A stretch of DNA of 39,870 nt from Zygnema cylindricum (Eukaryota > Streptophyta > Zygnematophyceae > Zygnematales > Zygnemataceae): NCBI GenBank assembly GCA_037447655.1, contig JBBHKE010000814.1:1-39870 (forward strand). Direction: 5' to 3'. A program made the translations under genes and the position numbers. Below the pieces are notes generated by a model, which had not been told where the DNA came from, did not search any database, and was given only the letters and a program-made list of their open reading frames with translations. Shown in pieces: positions 29,845-39,870 of this stretch. Each line of letters opens with the position of its first letter. Position 1 is the stretch's first letter.

Positions 29845-30930
29845 TTAAATTTTGCCGCCTTTGATTTGACTGTCATAGGCGATGGGTTGTAGGCCCGTTG
29901 CATGATCTTGCATAGGGATCGCTCTTATAGCCGTATCGCTGGCGTCGATAATTATCGTCCAAGGTAACTCGAGGTCGTGGACATCTAACACAGGGGCGGT
30001 AACCAACCGCTCCTTTAGCGTGTTCAAAGCTGCTTGCTTAGCCACTCTCCACTCAAAAGGCACGTCATTCTTAAAAAGATCTGTGAGGGGTACAGAGATT
30101 TTTGCAAAGCCTTCCACAAATCGTCGATAGTAGGAGCATAATCCTAGAAAGCTTCTCAACTCTGTGATGTTTTTAGGCTGCGGCGACTCCTTCACTTTCC
30201 TAGTTTTATTTGGGTCCACTGCGATTCCATCCCGAGTCACCACATGACCCAAAAACTCGTTTTTATCTTTCAAAAATTCACATTTACCTATCTTCGCGTA
30301 CAACTTGTTCTCCCTAAGGACCTGGAAGATAGTCCGCGGGTGCTTGACGTGGTCCTTCAACGTCTTACTATACACCAAGATGTCGTCTAAGAAGACTAGT
30401 ACGTAAGTGTCCAAATACTGGCGGAAAATGGAGTTCATCAAGTGTATAAAGGTAGCCGGGGCATTAGTCAATCCGAAAGGCATAACCAAAAATTGGAAAT
30501 GACCGTACCGCGTCCTGAATGCAGTCTTTTCCACATCCTCCTCCGCAATTATAATTTGGTGATATCCACTTCGTAAGTCTATCTTAGAAAAATATTTAGC
30601 ACCTCTTAATGTGTCCAACAATTCGTCTATCCTTGGTAGGGGGTACGCCTTTTTGACCGTCAACTTATTTAACACTCGGTAGTCCACACACATACGTAAG
30701 CCTCCATCTTTCGTGTTCACGAAGAGGACGGGGGCTCCATAAGGCGACTTGCTCGGCTTGATTGCTCCAGCCTCGATTAACTCCGAAAGTTGCTTTTTGA
30801 GTTCATCCAATTCGGTGTAACTCATCTTATACATCCAATTGCCGGGGGCGCAGCTCTGGGAACAAGCTCGATCTTGTGGTCCACGTCGCGTTTCGGAGGT
30901 AAACCTTCTGGAGCTTTGGGGGAAAGACAT
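29845..30930 (-). pseudogene. Gypsy reverse transcriptase and start of RNase H
   Basis: This is the best preserved domain, about 360 residues in one frame. RT motifs in order are [81 protein letters not shown] and [14 protein letters not shown] (FLDD in place of YxDD, usual in gypsy). These are followed by [11 protein letters not shown] and [12 protein letters not shown], then the first RNase H motif TIIIDASD. The first 30 or so residues are a frameshifted version of the upstream linker. Confidence 0.95.
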
Positions 30931-31216
30931 CTACATACTCCTCGAGAAGCTTTGCAACGACCTCCGGGGCCTCTACGGAAGTCTTTCCTAGGTCGTCACC
31001 TCCTTTGGAGTCAAAGTGGGGGTCTTTCTTTGTCCATTCTTCTGGAATCCCCTCCTTTACGTCCTCCATTGGTCGTACGACCGCCATTTTCACCGTCCCC
31101 CATTTTTTGAGTGCCCTCTTAAGCTGTAAGGCTGAAAGTAGGCGTCCCTTTTCCAACTCCTTACTAGCCTCTCCCGCATTTACCTCAAACTCTTTTTGGC
31201 CTTTCCGCCCGCTCAT
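30827..31216 (-). pseudogene. Gypsy linker between protease and RT
   Basis: The frame contains a KWGTVKMAVVRP segment and then [16 protein letters not shown], the conserved entry to gypsy RT. It frameshifts near 30925 into the RT frame. Charged and low in conserved residues, it has no catalytic motif. Confidence 0.7.
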
Positions 31217-31402
31217 GCTGTTGTTCCTCCAATTGATCGTTCGGTTCCACTTCTGTAGCTATGATTTACCCAAAATTACCTCATGGTCCCCAACAGGTAA
31301 GACGTGAAACGTTTCGTACAACTCATTTTTTTCCATTCCGACATGTAAACGTGGGGTACGATGGTTGATCGAGAGAGAATTCCCATCAGCCAATTGAATC
31401 GA

Positions 31403-31648
31403 TTAGTGATCTGGAACAACTATGAGAGGAAGCTTCAACTTCTTTGCCGTCTTCTCGTTGAGGAAGTTCGCCGACGTACCAGAGTCCACCATAAAGTTGA
31501 CTACGCTTTCTCCAATTTTGCTTTGAAAGGTCAAAGGATCTCCACCATCACCAGCCAATGTCATGATATTAAGTTTGAATTTTTTAGGAACTTTCCGTTT
31601 TGGGCATTCTCTGGCCTTATGGTCCGAAGAACCGCACAGGAAGCACAA
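31403..31648 (-). pseudogene. Gypsy zinc knuckle and aspartic protease
   Basis: A CCHC knuckle, CFLCGSSDHKAREC, is followed after 35 or so residues by the protease active site VNFMVDSGTSANFL (DSGT). The knuckle binds element RNA and the protease cuts the polyprotein. It is out of frame with the gag frame that overlaps it at 31561-31648. Confidence 0.85.
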
Positions 31649-32239
31649 TCCATTTTGCCTCCTCTATTGGAGCTCCTCGGGGGACTGGTTGTTGGTCTTC
31701 GCTTTTGTGGTTTTCTTCTTCCTCTTAATTGTGTTGACCACATCCTTCTCCTCCTTAACCCCCCGAGCTCCATGGGAGTCAGACCATCATCCCTTCGACC
31801 TCCTCCGCTACTACTCGATCCAAAATGGTAGGACCTACGGAGAGTGAAGTTTACCGAATTAGTCCTTTCCGCAAACTGGATAATTGACGAAAGACTAGGA
31901 GCTATCGTTTCCCGCGCGAGCCAATGTTCCACATCCCTCCGAATAGATGCCTTAAGTCCCTTAACATATCGATCAACTGCTACATCCTCCGTCATCGTTG
32001 GGATTTGGACCTTGCACTCTAAGAACTGCTGCGTGTACTCTAAAACAAAAGTGCGTTGTCTCAGCACCGAAATCCTATCACCGCGACCTTAACTATGTTC
32101 ACGCGTTGCCAAGAGTCACGGAGAGAATTGATGAACATAGTCCATACAGTGCGTACCTCGTCGCTTTCCACCATTGCTCTCCACCATGCTCATGCGGATC
32201 CTTTAAGTAACACTCCTACGTAATAAATTTGTTCACGCT
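31561..32239 (-). pseudogene. Gypsy gag (capsid part), cut by copia B insertion
   Basis: The minus strand reads VGVLLKGSA, then a WWRAM-like capsid motif near 32190, and, after a frame break around 32090, ISVLRQRTFVLEYTQQF and MTEDVAVDRYVKGLKASIRR, typical of gypsy capsid. A Ser/Gly-rich linker precedes the zinc knuckle. The N-terminal part is missing because copia B begins at 32240. Confidence 0.8.
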
Positions 32240-33298
32240 TGTAGAAATTGATGGTTGTTTTAGTATTTTCTAGGTCTAAAATATAATGTAAAAAAGAAGC
32301 CGAGGCAATCTGCCTCTAACTCCTCTCTTCGACTCCCACACTTGTTGGAGTCACTGAAAGTTGGAGAGGAAGCTAGAGCCATGGCTACCTAGGCTATCCA
32401 GAGGTTTACGGGAAATAGATTAGTTGATTTACGGATTGGTAGTTTCTTTACTAAAACAAAAGCTGTCAAATCCAGGATTTGATCGTGGTACCTGCCGTCT
32501 GATAAAGCCGCCGGTAGCCGGTAGACTTATCCATTAATTCTAGGACTAGAGTTACGTGCTATAAGGTTTGTTTGTTATTTAAATGTTGCCACGTATGATA
32601 ATTCATTTAACGACAACTGTTTACGGGATACATAGATTCAGTTATGTAAAAGTACGGATTACGGTTTGGATAAGAAACGCATTTGTTTCTTTAAACGAAA
32701 CAAATACCGCGCATGTATTTATGACGGCTACGATTCAAATCTGCATTCAATGAGACGCTTGAGAAGAATGCCGAGATCGCGGAAGAGAATCTCGACAGCT
32801 TTTGGTCATCGCCACATCGGAAGACACGTGGCACAACTACATTGGATCGCGGCATCTCCGGGGATTACGGGACCGAATCCAAATATGACATGTGTCGACA
32901 CTTAGGCCATGTCGTACAATATTGGTACAGAAAGTACACCGGCAGCTGAACTTTTGTGTACTGCAATGTAATATCATTGGTGCCGTACATCAATAGATAG
33001 AGTTTTAGAGAGAGATAGGACTTAGAAAAAGATGGTAGATAGGACCCTCTCTCCCAGAGAGCTTTTGTAAAAAATGTCAACTTTAACCCTCCATAACTTA
33101 ATGCTTAGGGGAGCAATTTCAAAGATTCTTTTTGCTATCGACTCAAAGGAGTCTTGCCTTCACAAGGAGGAAGGTGGTCAGAGTTTTTGTTTGCGAGGGT
33201 GGCAGTTATTCTTGCCGAAACACAAAAGGGTCAGGGTTATCCTAGAAGCTTCGTGTGAGCTGCCTACTATGAGGACCTATGGAGGTCTTAGAGTTGCT
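32240..33298 (+). repeat. Copia family B 5' LTR
   Basis: It runs from TGTAGAAATTGATGG to the base before GGTTATGGGCC, length 1059 bp (ending TTGCT where a sibling has TTGCA). It is near-identical in structure to 38890-39817. It contains ACACGTGGCAC near 32824 and a GTACAGAAAGTAC half-hairpin near 32923. Confidence 0.9.
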
Positions 33299-33313
33299 GG
33301 TTATGGGCCCACC
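33299..33313 (+). other. Primer-binding site overlapping the gag start codon
   Basis: GGTTATGGGCCCACC lies directly after the LTR, identical to 24011-24025. The gag ATG is at 33303-33305. Confidence 0.75.
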
Positions 33314-34664
33314 ATCTAGAGTGCCCATATTCAATGAAGCTGGCTTCTTATACTAGGAAATTATGATGACACGAGCTCTATGTGAGAAACAGTTTTGGGG
33401 AATAGTGAGTGGAAAGGTGAGGCGTCCATCAAGTCTTAGGATAATTCCAGGGTTTACAGGAGGCAGATTCAATAGAAATACAAATCCATCTTGAACAGAG
33501 GAGACAAACGAAGGGGAGGTGGTGGACAAAGGAAAGAAGAAGGAGACGGTTACACCAATAGCAACCGGTTCGGCATTCATGTCACCTATTTTGAGGAACG
33601 AGGAGAATGATATCCATACCTAGGACTACAACAATATGGCGGGTAAGCACTTCATCCTCCGCCATCTTACTCAAGGGCTTGCATCTCCCCATTTGCAAGT
33701 AGAGAGGGCATCTGATCTTTGGGTGGCTCTCTTAGAGATGTACCGAAGTGGTACGATTCAGCAACAACAGTTGGCTTATCAGAAAGTTAAGGAGTATGTA
33801 TACAAAGGAGGGAAGATGTTGGATTTTTGCAATGAGCTTGCTTTACTTTTCATGGAACTCGAGAGTGCTTGAAAAGTATTTAGCGAAATGGAAAAGGTTA
33901 ACTATTTACTGATGAAGTTACCCGATGAGTTCGAAAACATAGTCAACCGTGTGCACGACTTGTCGGACTCAAGGTGGATTTGGAATTGAGTGGTAAGGAT
34001 GATTCTCGTTCAAAAGAATACGATTGAGATCCGAAGGGGAGGAAAGAGTGGGCATACTTTGGCAGCTGGGACCGATTGGAGGAACAATGATTTCAGGAAA
34101 TAGCTTGGAAATTATCAAGGGGAGGGGCAGAAAAATCAGACCGAAGAGTTCGAACCAAGGAATCGCAAGTGTTTGTGCCATTTTTGTAAAAAACCCGGGC
34201 ACTATATGGCTGAATGCACTAAGTTAACCAAGCTGCGATTAAATGAAGGGCAGACCGGTGGACCTGCAAGAGGAAAGAAAAAGGCCCTTATGACACAGGT
34301 ACATGAGGCGGAATCCGAAGACGAGGATGATGAACTCCTTTTGGAGGAGGAGTTGGAAGCGAAAAAGGAGGTCGAAATTCCACTAAAGCAAAAATGTGCT
34401 TTCAGTGGATTAAAAGGTGAAGCAGGCTCGATTGTAGACTCAGGTGCATCCATGCACATGTGTAAAGATAAACACCTGTTCACTAAGATAAGAAAGATTC
34501 CCACCGTAGAGATAGAGTACGGGGATGGGAGGAAAGTCACTACTACTCTTGTAGGATTGTTAGATCTAAAAGTGTTAGTAGAAGGAAAGACATCCATAGT
34601 TACATTCTCTGTTGTATTGTTTATTCCGGAGCTGAACAAAACCTCATCTCTACGTCTATATTAG
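33303..34664 (+). pseudogene. Copia family B gag, zinc knuckle and protease
   Basis: One frame runs from the ATG inside the primer-binding site (MGPPSRVPIF) through CEKQFWGIVSGKVRRPSS, AGKHFILRHLTQGLASPHL, MYRSGTIQQQQLAYQKVKEY and EKVNYLLMKLPDEFENIVN. It continues to the CCHC knuckle CHFCKKPGHYMAEC (about 34176-34217), an acidic linker, and the protease site GSIVDSGASMHMC (about 34425-34465). Stops at 33354 (where a sibling has TGG) and 33870 break it, and the middle part drifts through other frames near 33480-33620. At about 34640 a one-base loss in an A run shifts the frame before the conserved LISTS segment. The protease end continues to 34788, where the solo LTR interrupts it. Confidence 0.85.
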
Positions 34665-34788
34665 ATGATAAGGGTTTTGATACTAGCACTTAGAAAGGAG
34701 TCTTTACTGCTAGTTTTGAGGAGAAAATTTATTTTACTGCTGACAAAGGTAGCCAAAGGATGTTTAGGCTGATTTTAAGTAATGAAAA

Positions 34789-36024
34789 TGTTGAAATGTA
34801 TGTATTTTCTAGGTCTGTATTGCAAAAAATAAATAGAGTAAGTCAACAAAGGCAGCCTGCTTCTTGCTCAAATCTCTCCGGTCCCCATACATGTTGCAGT
34901 CACTGAAGACCAGAGAGAGAGCTAGAGCCATGGCCGTCTAAAGAGGATAGGCTAATTCGTCGTTTGTACCAAAATGATTGTGCCGAGTTCAGAATTTGAT
35001 CCTGGTACCTACTCACTATATTAGACGTTAGCTTTAGCAAATAGCTTAGAGTAAACGATGGCATGTGTGGGGTAAAATAGGTATTTATAAACATAGAAGC
35101 AGAGAGTTCTAACAAACTAACAAATAACCAAAAACTGCTCTTGACCAGATTTGAACCATGGTCTATGATTATATTTGTAGAGGTAAGCCTCAACCAATAA
35201 GGCGTTATCGAAACAATACACGTGACGGGTTATATAAATACATAAAATTTTACGCAACAGCTAATTACATCAGACTAACCAAAAGGAGCAATTCCTGCAT
35301 GTACGCGAATCTGAACCGTGTAAAATATGTTTTGATCGGACGGCCGGTATTATAGCCGCCACGCGAAGTGAGCTTTTGGCGGCATACGGAGATAGCGTCA
35401 CGCGGTGCCACGTGGCGCCACATTATTTGATACCAGAGAAGATGGAAAGAGGAACCATGGCTTCCGATTTGACAGGTGTCACCTTATAGACCTTGTCGTA
35501 CAATGGTCGTACAATAAGTACATCGCCCATTGTACATTCTTGTACTATATAGTGTTCCTATTGGACTAGGGTTTAGTAGTAGGTAGTCGTAAGTAGGCAG
35601 ACCAAGACTTAGTGATATTTAGGTACCTCTCTCTAAGAGAGCTTGTAACTATAAAGGTCATCTTTGACCAGCCATAACTTAATGCTCGGGTGAGCAAATT
35701 CAATGATTCTTTTTGCTGCGGACTCAAGGGAGTCCAAGCTACACAAGGGTGTAGTCGGTCAGAGTCTTTGCGTGCCAGGGTGGCACTTATTCAGTGGGAA
35801 AGTCAAAGTGGGGAATATTGTCCAAAACACATATTGAAGCTTTGCATTTTGTGGTGGAACTGAGCACACAGAAGGTCTTCTCTTCACAGGGGTGAAGGTA
35901 TATTGGGGTTCTTATTGTCAAGGGATCATTTATTTGGGTTTATATCAACTTGGAGTCAGCACTATCTAGATTAGCTTCTTTTGGATCTGCGAATTCTGTG
36001 GGCAATGGAGCCCATAGAATTTCA
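34789..36024 (+). repeat. Copia family C-type solo LTR inside copia B pol
   Basis: A 1236-bp LTR starts TGTTGAAATGTATG and ends GCCCATAGAATTTCA, flanked by perfect 5-bp duplications GAAAA (34784-34788 and 36025-36029). It carries the shared blocks AGTATTTTCTAGG-like, GCCATGG, CCACGTGGCG and GCGGACTCAAGGGAGTC. It is clearly diverged from the 27069 copy in its middle. No internal element sequence is attached. Confidence 0.95.
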
Positions 36025-36640
36025 GAAAAGAAGAAACTTTATTATTCTGGTGTTCATGATATAATGTTGTGGCATAAGAGGCTTGGACATGTGAATCTAG
36101 ATAAGTTAAGAGAGATGAACAAGATGGGAGTAGTGGAAGGAATCCAGTTCGGTGAGAGTGAGAATTTAAGTGATTGTAGTGGATGTGCTCTAGGTAAAGC
36201 ACACAAGTTACCCTTCCCAAAAACTGCCACCAATAAGGGAGAAAATATTCTAAATTTAGTACACACAGATATTTGGGGGCCAGCGAGAGTGCCATCACCC
36301 GGGGGGAAGAGATTTATGATGACTATCACCGATGATTGGTCTCGGTATTCCAGGGTGTATTTTTTAAGAAATAAGTCAGAGGCTGAGGTATGTTTTAAAG
36401 AATATAAAGCATGGAGTGAAAAACTCCATCAAATCTTAATCAACAGAGTAAGGAGTGACAATGGTGGAGAGTATACCTCTAACTAGTTTGAGGATTTTTT
36501 GAGAGAAGATGGAGTGCAACACCAAAAGACAGTTCCTAAAAATCCTCAGCGGAATGGTGTAGCTGAAAGATTAAATAGAACACGGAGTGATAGTGCTAGA
36601 AGTATGCTGTCAGATAAGAAGATAGGAAAGAATTTTTGGG
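36025..36640 (+). pseudogene. Copia family B integrase
   Basis: The GAG-pre-integrase zinc domain has HDIMLWHKRLGHVNLDKL and SGCALGKAHKLPF (HHCC). The catalytic core shows VHTDIWGPARVPSPGGKRF (Asp), INRVRSDNGGEY (Asp) and NGVAERLNRT (Glu). One in-frame TAG at 36484 splits the frame between the second Asp and the Glu. The first frame begins within the solo LTR only because translation is open across the junction; the true protein continued from protease. Confidence 0.9.
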
Positions 36641-37870
36641 CCGAACCAATGAACAGTGCAAATTATCTCAAGAATAGAGTTCTTACTTCAGCTATAAAAA
36701 GACAACACCTTATGAGAGATAGACCGGCCGGAAAACCAAACATATCTCACTTAAAGGTTTTCGGCAGTCAAGTATTCAGTCTAGATACAGATCGGTCTAA
36801 TTGGAAGCTAGATCCTAAAAGAAAACCGGGATACTTATTAGGATATGATGAGGATGTTAAAGGATATAGAGTTTATGATCTAAAAAGGGAAGATATAATC
36901 TTAGTAAAGCATCTAGTAGTTATGGATGAAGGAAAGTCTGTGGATCCCTTCAAGTATACAAAGTTTGTAAAAATCAGATTTGAGTCAAAAAATTCCGATG
37001 ACTTTGAGCTTCCTAACTATCCAAATTTTAGAGAAGATGACATTCTTGAAGGTACAAATCGGACCGAAAAAGACTCGGCTGCGGAAACTCCAGTGACAAC
37101 TCTACCCGAAGCGGAAGACATGGTTCAAATTGATTCAGAATCAAGGGACAGGGGAGAAGCCGAGATTGTTCGAAAGAACCCACGAGAACCATCTATTCCG
37201 GCCACATATTTTGAGGGGGGAAGAAGAAGTAGCAAAAGATTGCAAGGAAAACAGGTTAATAATAAGGTAACAAAACTATCTCATCAAGATGAACCTCAGA
37301 CTTATGGAGAGGCGATGCCTTGTCCAGAAAGGAACCGATGGAAGACAGCCATTGATGAGGAGATGGCCTTAATTATTGCAGCCGATACTTGGGAGTTGGT
37401 GGATTGTCCACCTAACCGAAAACCAATCGGTTGTAAGTGGGTCTTCAAATTAAAAATGAACCCAGATAACACCATTGAGCGTTACAAAGCCCGATTAGTG
37501 GCAAAAGGATTTACACAGAAAGTAGGAATCAACTTCGAGGAAACCTTTGCCCCGGTCGTCAGATTTCCCTCCGTTCGCATACTTCTCCGTTTTGGCGAGA
37601 GCAGAAGACGTGGAGATGCACCAAATGGACATCAAGACAACCTTTTTGCATGGAGAATTGGAAGAGGAGATCTTCATGCGATAACCCGAAGGATTTGTGG
37701 AGGAAGGAGAGGAGAGCAAGGTATGTCGGCTGATTAAATCTCTTTATGGTTTAAAACAAGCGCCTCGACAGTGGAATAAAAAGCTTGATGAGTTTCTTAC
37801 CGGTCAAGGTAAATCTGGATCAGCTCAAATCACTCAATCTATGTTTTTGAAATGAGGAGGGTGGTATATT
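36499..37870 (+). pseudogene. Copia family B integrase end and reverse transcriptase, first part
   Basis: After the integrase Glu come HLKVFGSQVFSLD and GYLLGYDEDVKGYRVYD (integrase C-terminal module), an acidic linker, then RT: WELVDCPPNRKPIGCKWVFK, YKARLVAKGFTQKVGINFEE and TFAPVVRFPSVRILL. An extra base near 37587 shifts the frame; reading then continues as HQMDIKTTFLHGELEEEIFM, a TAA stop at about 37681, then PEGFVEEGEES and SLYGLKQAPRQWNKKLDEFL. A further frame change follows near 37855. Confidence 0.85.
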
Positions 37871-38102
37871 TATTGCAATTTATGTTGATGATTTGCTTGT
37901 TTTAAGTAAATCAAAGGAAAAAATTAATAAACTAAAAACCGATATTAAGGGGAGATTTGGAATGAAGGATATTGGGGAGGCAAGATATATTTTGGGAATT
38001 AAAATAGAAAGAGACCGAGAAAGAATGATTATAAGATTAACTCAAAAAGAAGCAATAGGGAAGATGTTGGAAAAATTTCAGATAGATAAAGCTAATAGTT
38101 GA
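37871..38102 (+). pseudogene. Copia family B reverse transcriptase, catalytic YVDD region
   Basis: The frame contains FIAIYVDDLLVLSKSKEK, with the YVDD catalytic aspartates, then MKDIGEARYILGIKIERDRE, the usual post-palm segment. A TGA at 38100 separates it from the RNase H frame, which continues in the same phase. Confidence 0.9.
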
Positions 38103-38828
38103 ACAACTCCAATGGAGTTGAAAAAGGGATGTGAGGGGAGTGAAGAAGAAGGAGTTATAGTCTTCGATGAAGAATTAAGTCATGAAGAACAAAAGTTCAT
38201 GCAGACTATTCCTTACAAGCAAGTAGTGGGAAGCCTAATCAATTTTATCAATTGTACCCGGCCAGATTTAGCTGCAGCTGTAGGGGTGCTGAGTAAAAGT
38301 CTAAATGCTCCCAGTAAGAAGGATTGGGAGGCATCTAAGAGAGTCCTTAGATATTTGATAGGAACTAGGGATCCATGGTTGCATTTGGGTGGGGAGAATA
38401 CTGACATCACTACTTGGAGTGATGCCAGTTATGGTGATGCTCTGATGAAGAGATGTACTTCTGGATATGTATTATATGTGGGTGATGGGGCTTGCTGTTG
38501 GAGTAGCAAACAACAAAAGGTTATTGCTCAGTCCACCATGGAGTCTGAGTATATTGCCTCTTGCTCTGCTGTAAAAGAATTGATGTGGGTCAAGTCTTTG
38601 CTTGGTGAGCTTGGTTACCTTAAGAGTGCTGTGCATAATATTTTTTGTGATAATCATGCAGTAATCGCTATTTCTGCCAATCCTAACCATCATTTTAAAG
38701 CCCAACACATGGACAATAGACTCAGCTTTGTTAAAGAGAATGTAGAAAACAAAATTATCAGTTTAAAGTACCGACCAGATAGCGAGATGGTAGCATATAT
38801 GATGACCAAACTTGTGCCTTCCACTTAG
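38103..38828 (+). pseudogene. Copia family B RNase H and end of pol
   Basis: In phase with the YVDD frame. It begins TPMELKKG and proceeds through YKQVVGSLINFINCTRPDLA and ASKRVLRYLIGTRDPWLHLG. The RNase H core follows: TTWSDASYGD (Asp), STMESEYIASC (Glu) and NIFCDNHAVI (Asp). The end is SLKYRPDSEMVAYMMTKLVP and a TAG stop at 38826-38828. All three acidic residues are kept. Confidence 0.9.
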
Positions 38829-38874
38829 CTAATTTTCTGCAGGGAGAAGTATGGTCTGAAATTAAAGAGTGACT

Positions 38875-38889
38875 AGAAAAAAAGGGAAG
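38875..38889 (+). other. Polypurine tract of copia family B
   Basis: AGAAAAAAAGGGAAG lies immediately before the 3' LTR start TGTAGAAATTG. The corresponding tract of the minus-strand copy is AGAAAATAAGGGGAG. Confidence 0.8.
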
Positions 38890-39817
38890 TGTAGAAATTG
38901 ATGGTTCTTTTAGTATTTTCTAGGTCTAAAATATAATGTAGAAAAGAAGCCGAGGCAATCTGCCTCTAACTCCTCTCTTCAACTCCCACACTTGTTGTAG
39001 TCACTGAAAGTTGGAGAGGAAGCTAAAGCCATGGCTTCCTAGGATATCCAGAAGTTCACGGGAAATAGATTAGTTGATTAACGGATTGGTAGATTCTTTA
39101 CTAAAAGGAAAGCTGTCAAATTCAGGATTTGATCCTGGTACCTGCCGTCCGATAAAGCCGCCGGTAGCCGGTAGACTTATCCATTAAGTCTAAGACTATA
39201 GTTACGTGTTATAGGATCTGTTAGTTTTTTAAATGTTGCCATGTAGGATAATTCATTTAATGGCAACTGTTTACGGGATACCTAGATTCAACTATGTAAA
39301 AGTACGAATTACGGTTTGGATGAGAAATGAGTACAGCGCATTTGTTTTTTTAAACAAAACAAATAGTGCGCAAGTATTTATGACGGCTACGATTAAAATC
39401 TGTATTCAATCGGACTACAAAGAAGAATGCCAAAATCGCGGAAGGGAATCTCGGCGGTTTGTGGTCATTGCCGCATCGGATGACACGTGGCACAAGTACA
39501 TAAAATCGCGGCATCTCCGCGGATTACACGACCGAATCCGGATAAGACATGTGTCGACATTTAGGCCATGTCATACAATACTCGTACAAAAAGTACACCG
39601 GCAGCTTTACTTTTGTGTACGGCAGTGTAATATAATTGGTGTCGTACATCAGTAGATAGAGTTTTAGAGAGAGATAGGACTTAGAAAAAAATGGTAGATT
39701 GGACCCTCTCTCCCAGAGAGCTTCTCTACAAAAGGTCAACATTGACCCTCCATAACTTACTGATCAGGGGAGAAAATTTAAAGATTCTTTTTGCTATTGA
39801 CTCAAGGGAGTCTTGCC
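38890..39817 (+). repeat. Copia family B 3' LTR, last 130 bp or so missing
   Basis: It starts TGTAGAAATTGATGG and matches 32240-33158 along its length. Similarity ends after GGGAGTCTTGCC at 39817, where the 5' LTR continues TTCACAAGGAGG. A truncation or later rearrangement therefore lies there. Confidence 0.85.
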
Positions 39818-39870
39818 AAATACATGAACACGGTGCACAGTAGGCTACGCCGTTACTGGTGTTTGGCGGC
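39818..39870. other. Unassigned flank at the window end
   Basis: The 53 bases after the truncated LTR resemble neither the rest of the LTR nor, as far as I can tell, the expected continuation of gypsy gag. They are too short to assign. Confidence 0.3.

Larger units (their letters stand above)
25776..32239 (-). mobile_element. Ty3/gypsy chromodomain retrotransposon, decayed, both ends cut
   Basis: On the minus strand the order is gag, zinc knuckle, protease, RT, RNase H, integrase zinc finger and core, then chromodomain. This is the Ty3/gypsy order, and the C-terminal chromodomain marks it as a chromovirus. The 5' end is cut at 32239 by the copia B insertion, and no gypsy LTR could be defined at either side. 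A family C solo LTR interrupts integrase. Most domains sit in separate frames, so it is old. Confidence 0.85.
32240..39817 (+). mobile_element. Copia family B element, nearly full length, split by a solo LTR
   Basis: The order is 5' LTR, primer-binding site, gag, zinc knuckle, protease, [family C solo LTR], integrase, RT, RNase H, polypurine tract and 3' LTR. This is the Ty1/copia order. Without the 1.24-kb inserted LTR it would be about 6.3 kb. It sits in gypsy gag. The 3' LTR lacks its last 130 bp or so, so the right target duplication cannot be seen. Several stops and single-base frameshifts make it inactive. Confidence 0.9.

Noticed and set aside
39818-39870. Continuation of gypsy gag after the copia B element
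   Set aside because: The 3' LTR is truncated here, no target duplication matches the 32235-32239 flank, and the translated 53 bases do not resemble gypsy capsid.
1-39870. CRISPR arrays, rRNA or tRNA genes, prokaryotic operons
   Set aside because: No regularly spaced direct repeats with unique spacers, no rRNA or tRNA-like sequence, and introns plus LTR elements show a eukaryotic nuclear origin. The tRNA-like match at the primer-binding sites is only a 15-base complement.

Overview
The window is nuclear DNA of a eukaryote with a large, transposon-filled genome. It holds one recognisable host gene, an ING-family PHD-finger gene on the + strand with at least four spliceosomal introns; almost everything else is mobile DNA. 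The PHD exons read most like plant ING1 ([14 protein letters not shown], then CKIEW, then PKGKWYCP). The LTRs carry repeated CACGTG boxes, and both Ty1/copia and chromodomain Ty3/gypsy elements are present. I infer a member of the green plant lineage, possibly an alga or early-diverging plant, but the sequence alone does not settle this.

Layout. (1) 1-5.9 kb: a pile of short inverted-repeat elements (MITEs). One family, called X here, begins GTACACCG and ends CGGTGTAC. A second family, probably PIF/Harbinger, ends in GTCCCCATGT and shows TTA/TAA flanks. A 480-bp hairpin is centred near 3.43 kb. (2) about 6-9.14 kb, minus strand: the 3' half of copia element A (integrase C-terminus, RT, RNase H, PPT, LTR). 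(3) 9.14-10.4 kb, minus strand: the 3' LTR, PPT and RNase H tail of a copia family B element, joined directly to element A. (4) a 10-N gap at 10564-10573 followed by a poly(T) tandem array. (5) 10.86-18.9 kb: the ING gene and quiet flanks. (6) 18.9-20.3 kb: another X element in the middle of a palindrome, and a second Harbinger-type copy. (7) 20.75-25.78 kb: a family B 5' LTR and gag fragment cut by a family C copia element that has lost most of pol. (8) 25.8-32.24 kb, minus strand: a decayed chromodomain gypsy element with a clean family C solo LTR inside integrase. (9) 32.24-39.82 kb, plus strand: a nearly complete family B copia element inserted in the gypsy gag and itself split by a second family C solo LTR.

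The LTR elements form a readable nest: gypsy first, then copia B into gypsy gag, then family C solo LTRs into both, marked by target duplications TAGGC and GAAAA. All coding regions of the elements are broken by stops or frameshifts, so they are relics.

The most interesting observation concerns the primer-binding site of copia families B and C. It is complementary to the anticodon arm of initiator tRNA-Met (half-tRNA priming, as known for Drosophila copia and yeast Ty5), and the gag ATG lies inside it, opposite the CAU anticodon. I found no CRISPR array, rRNA, tRNA gene or prokaryotic-type system.
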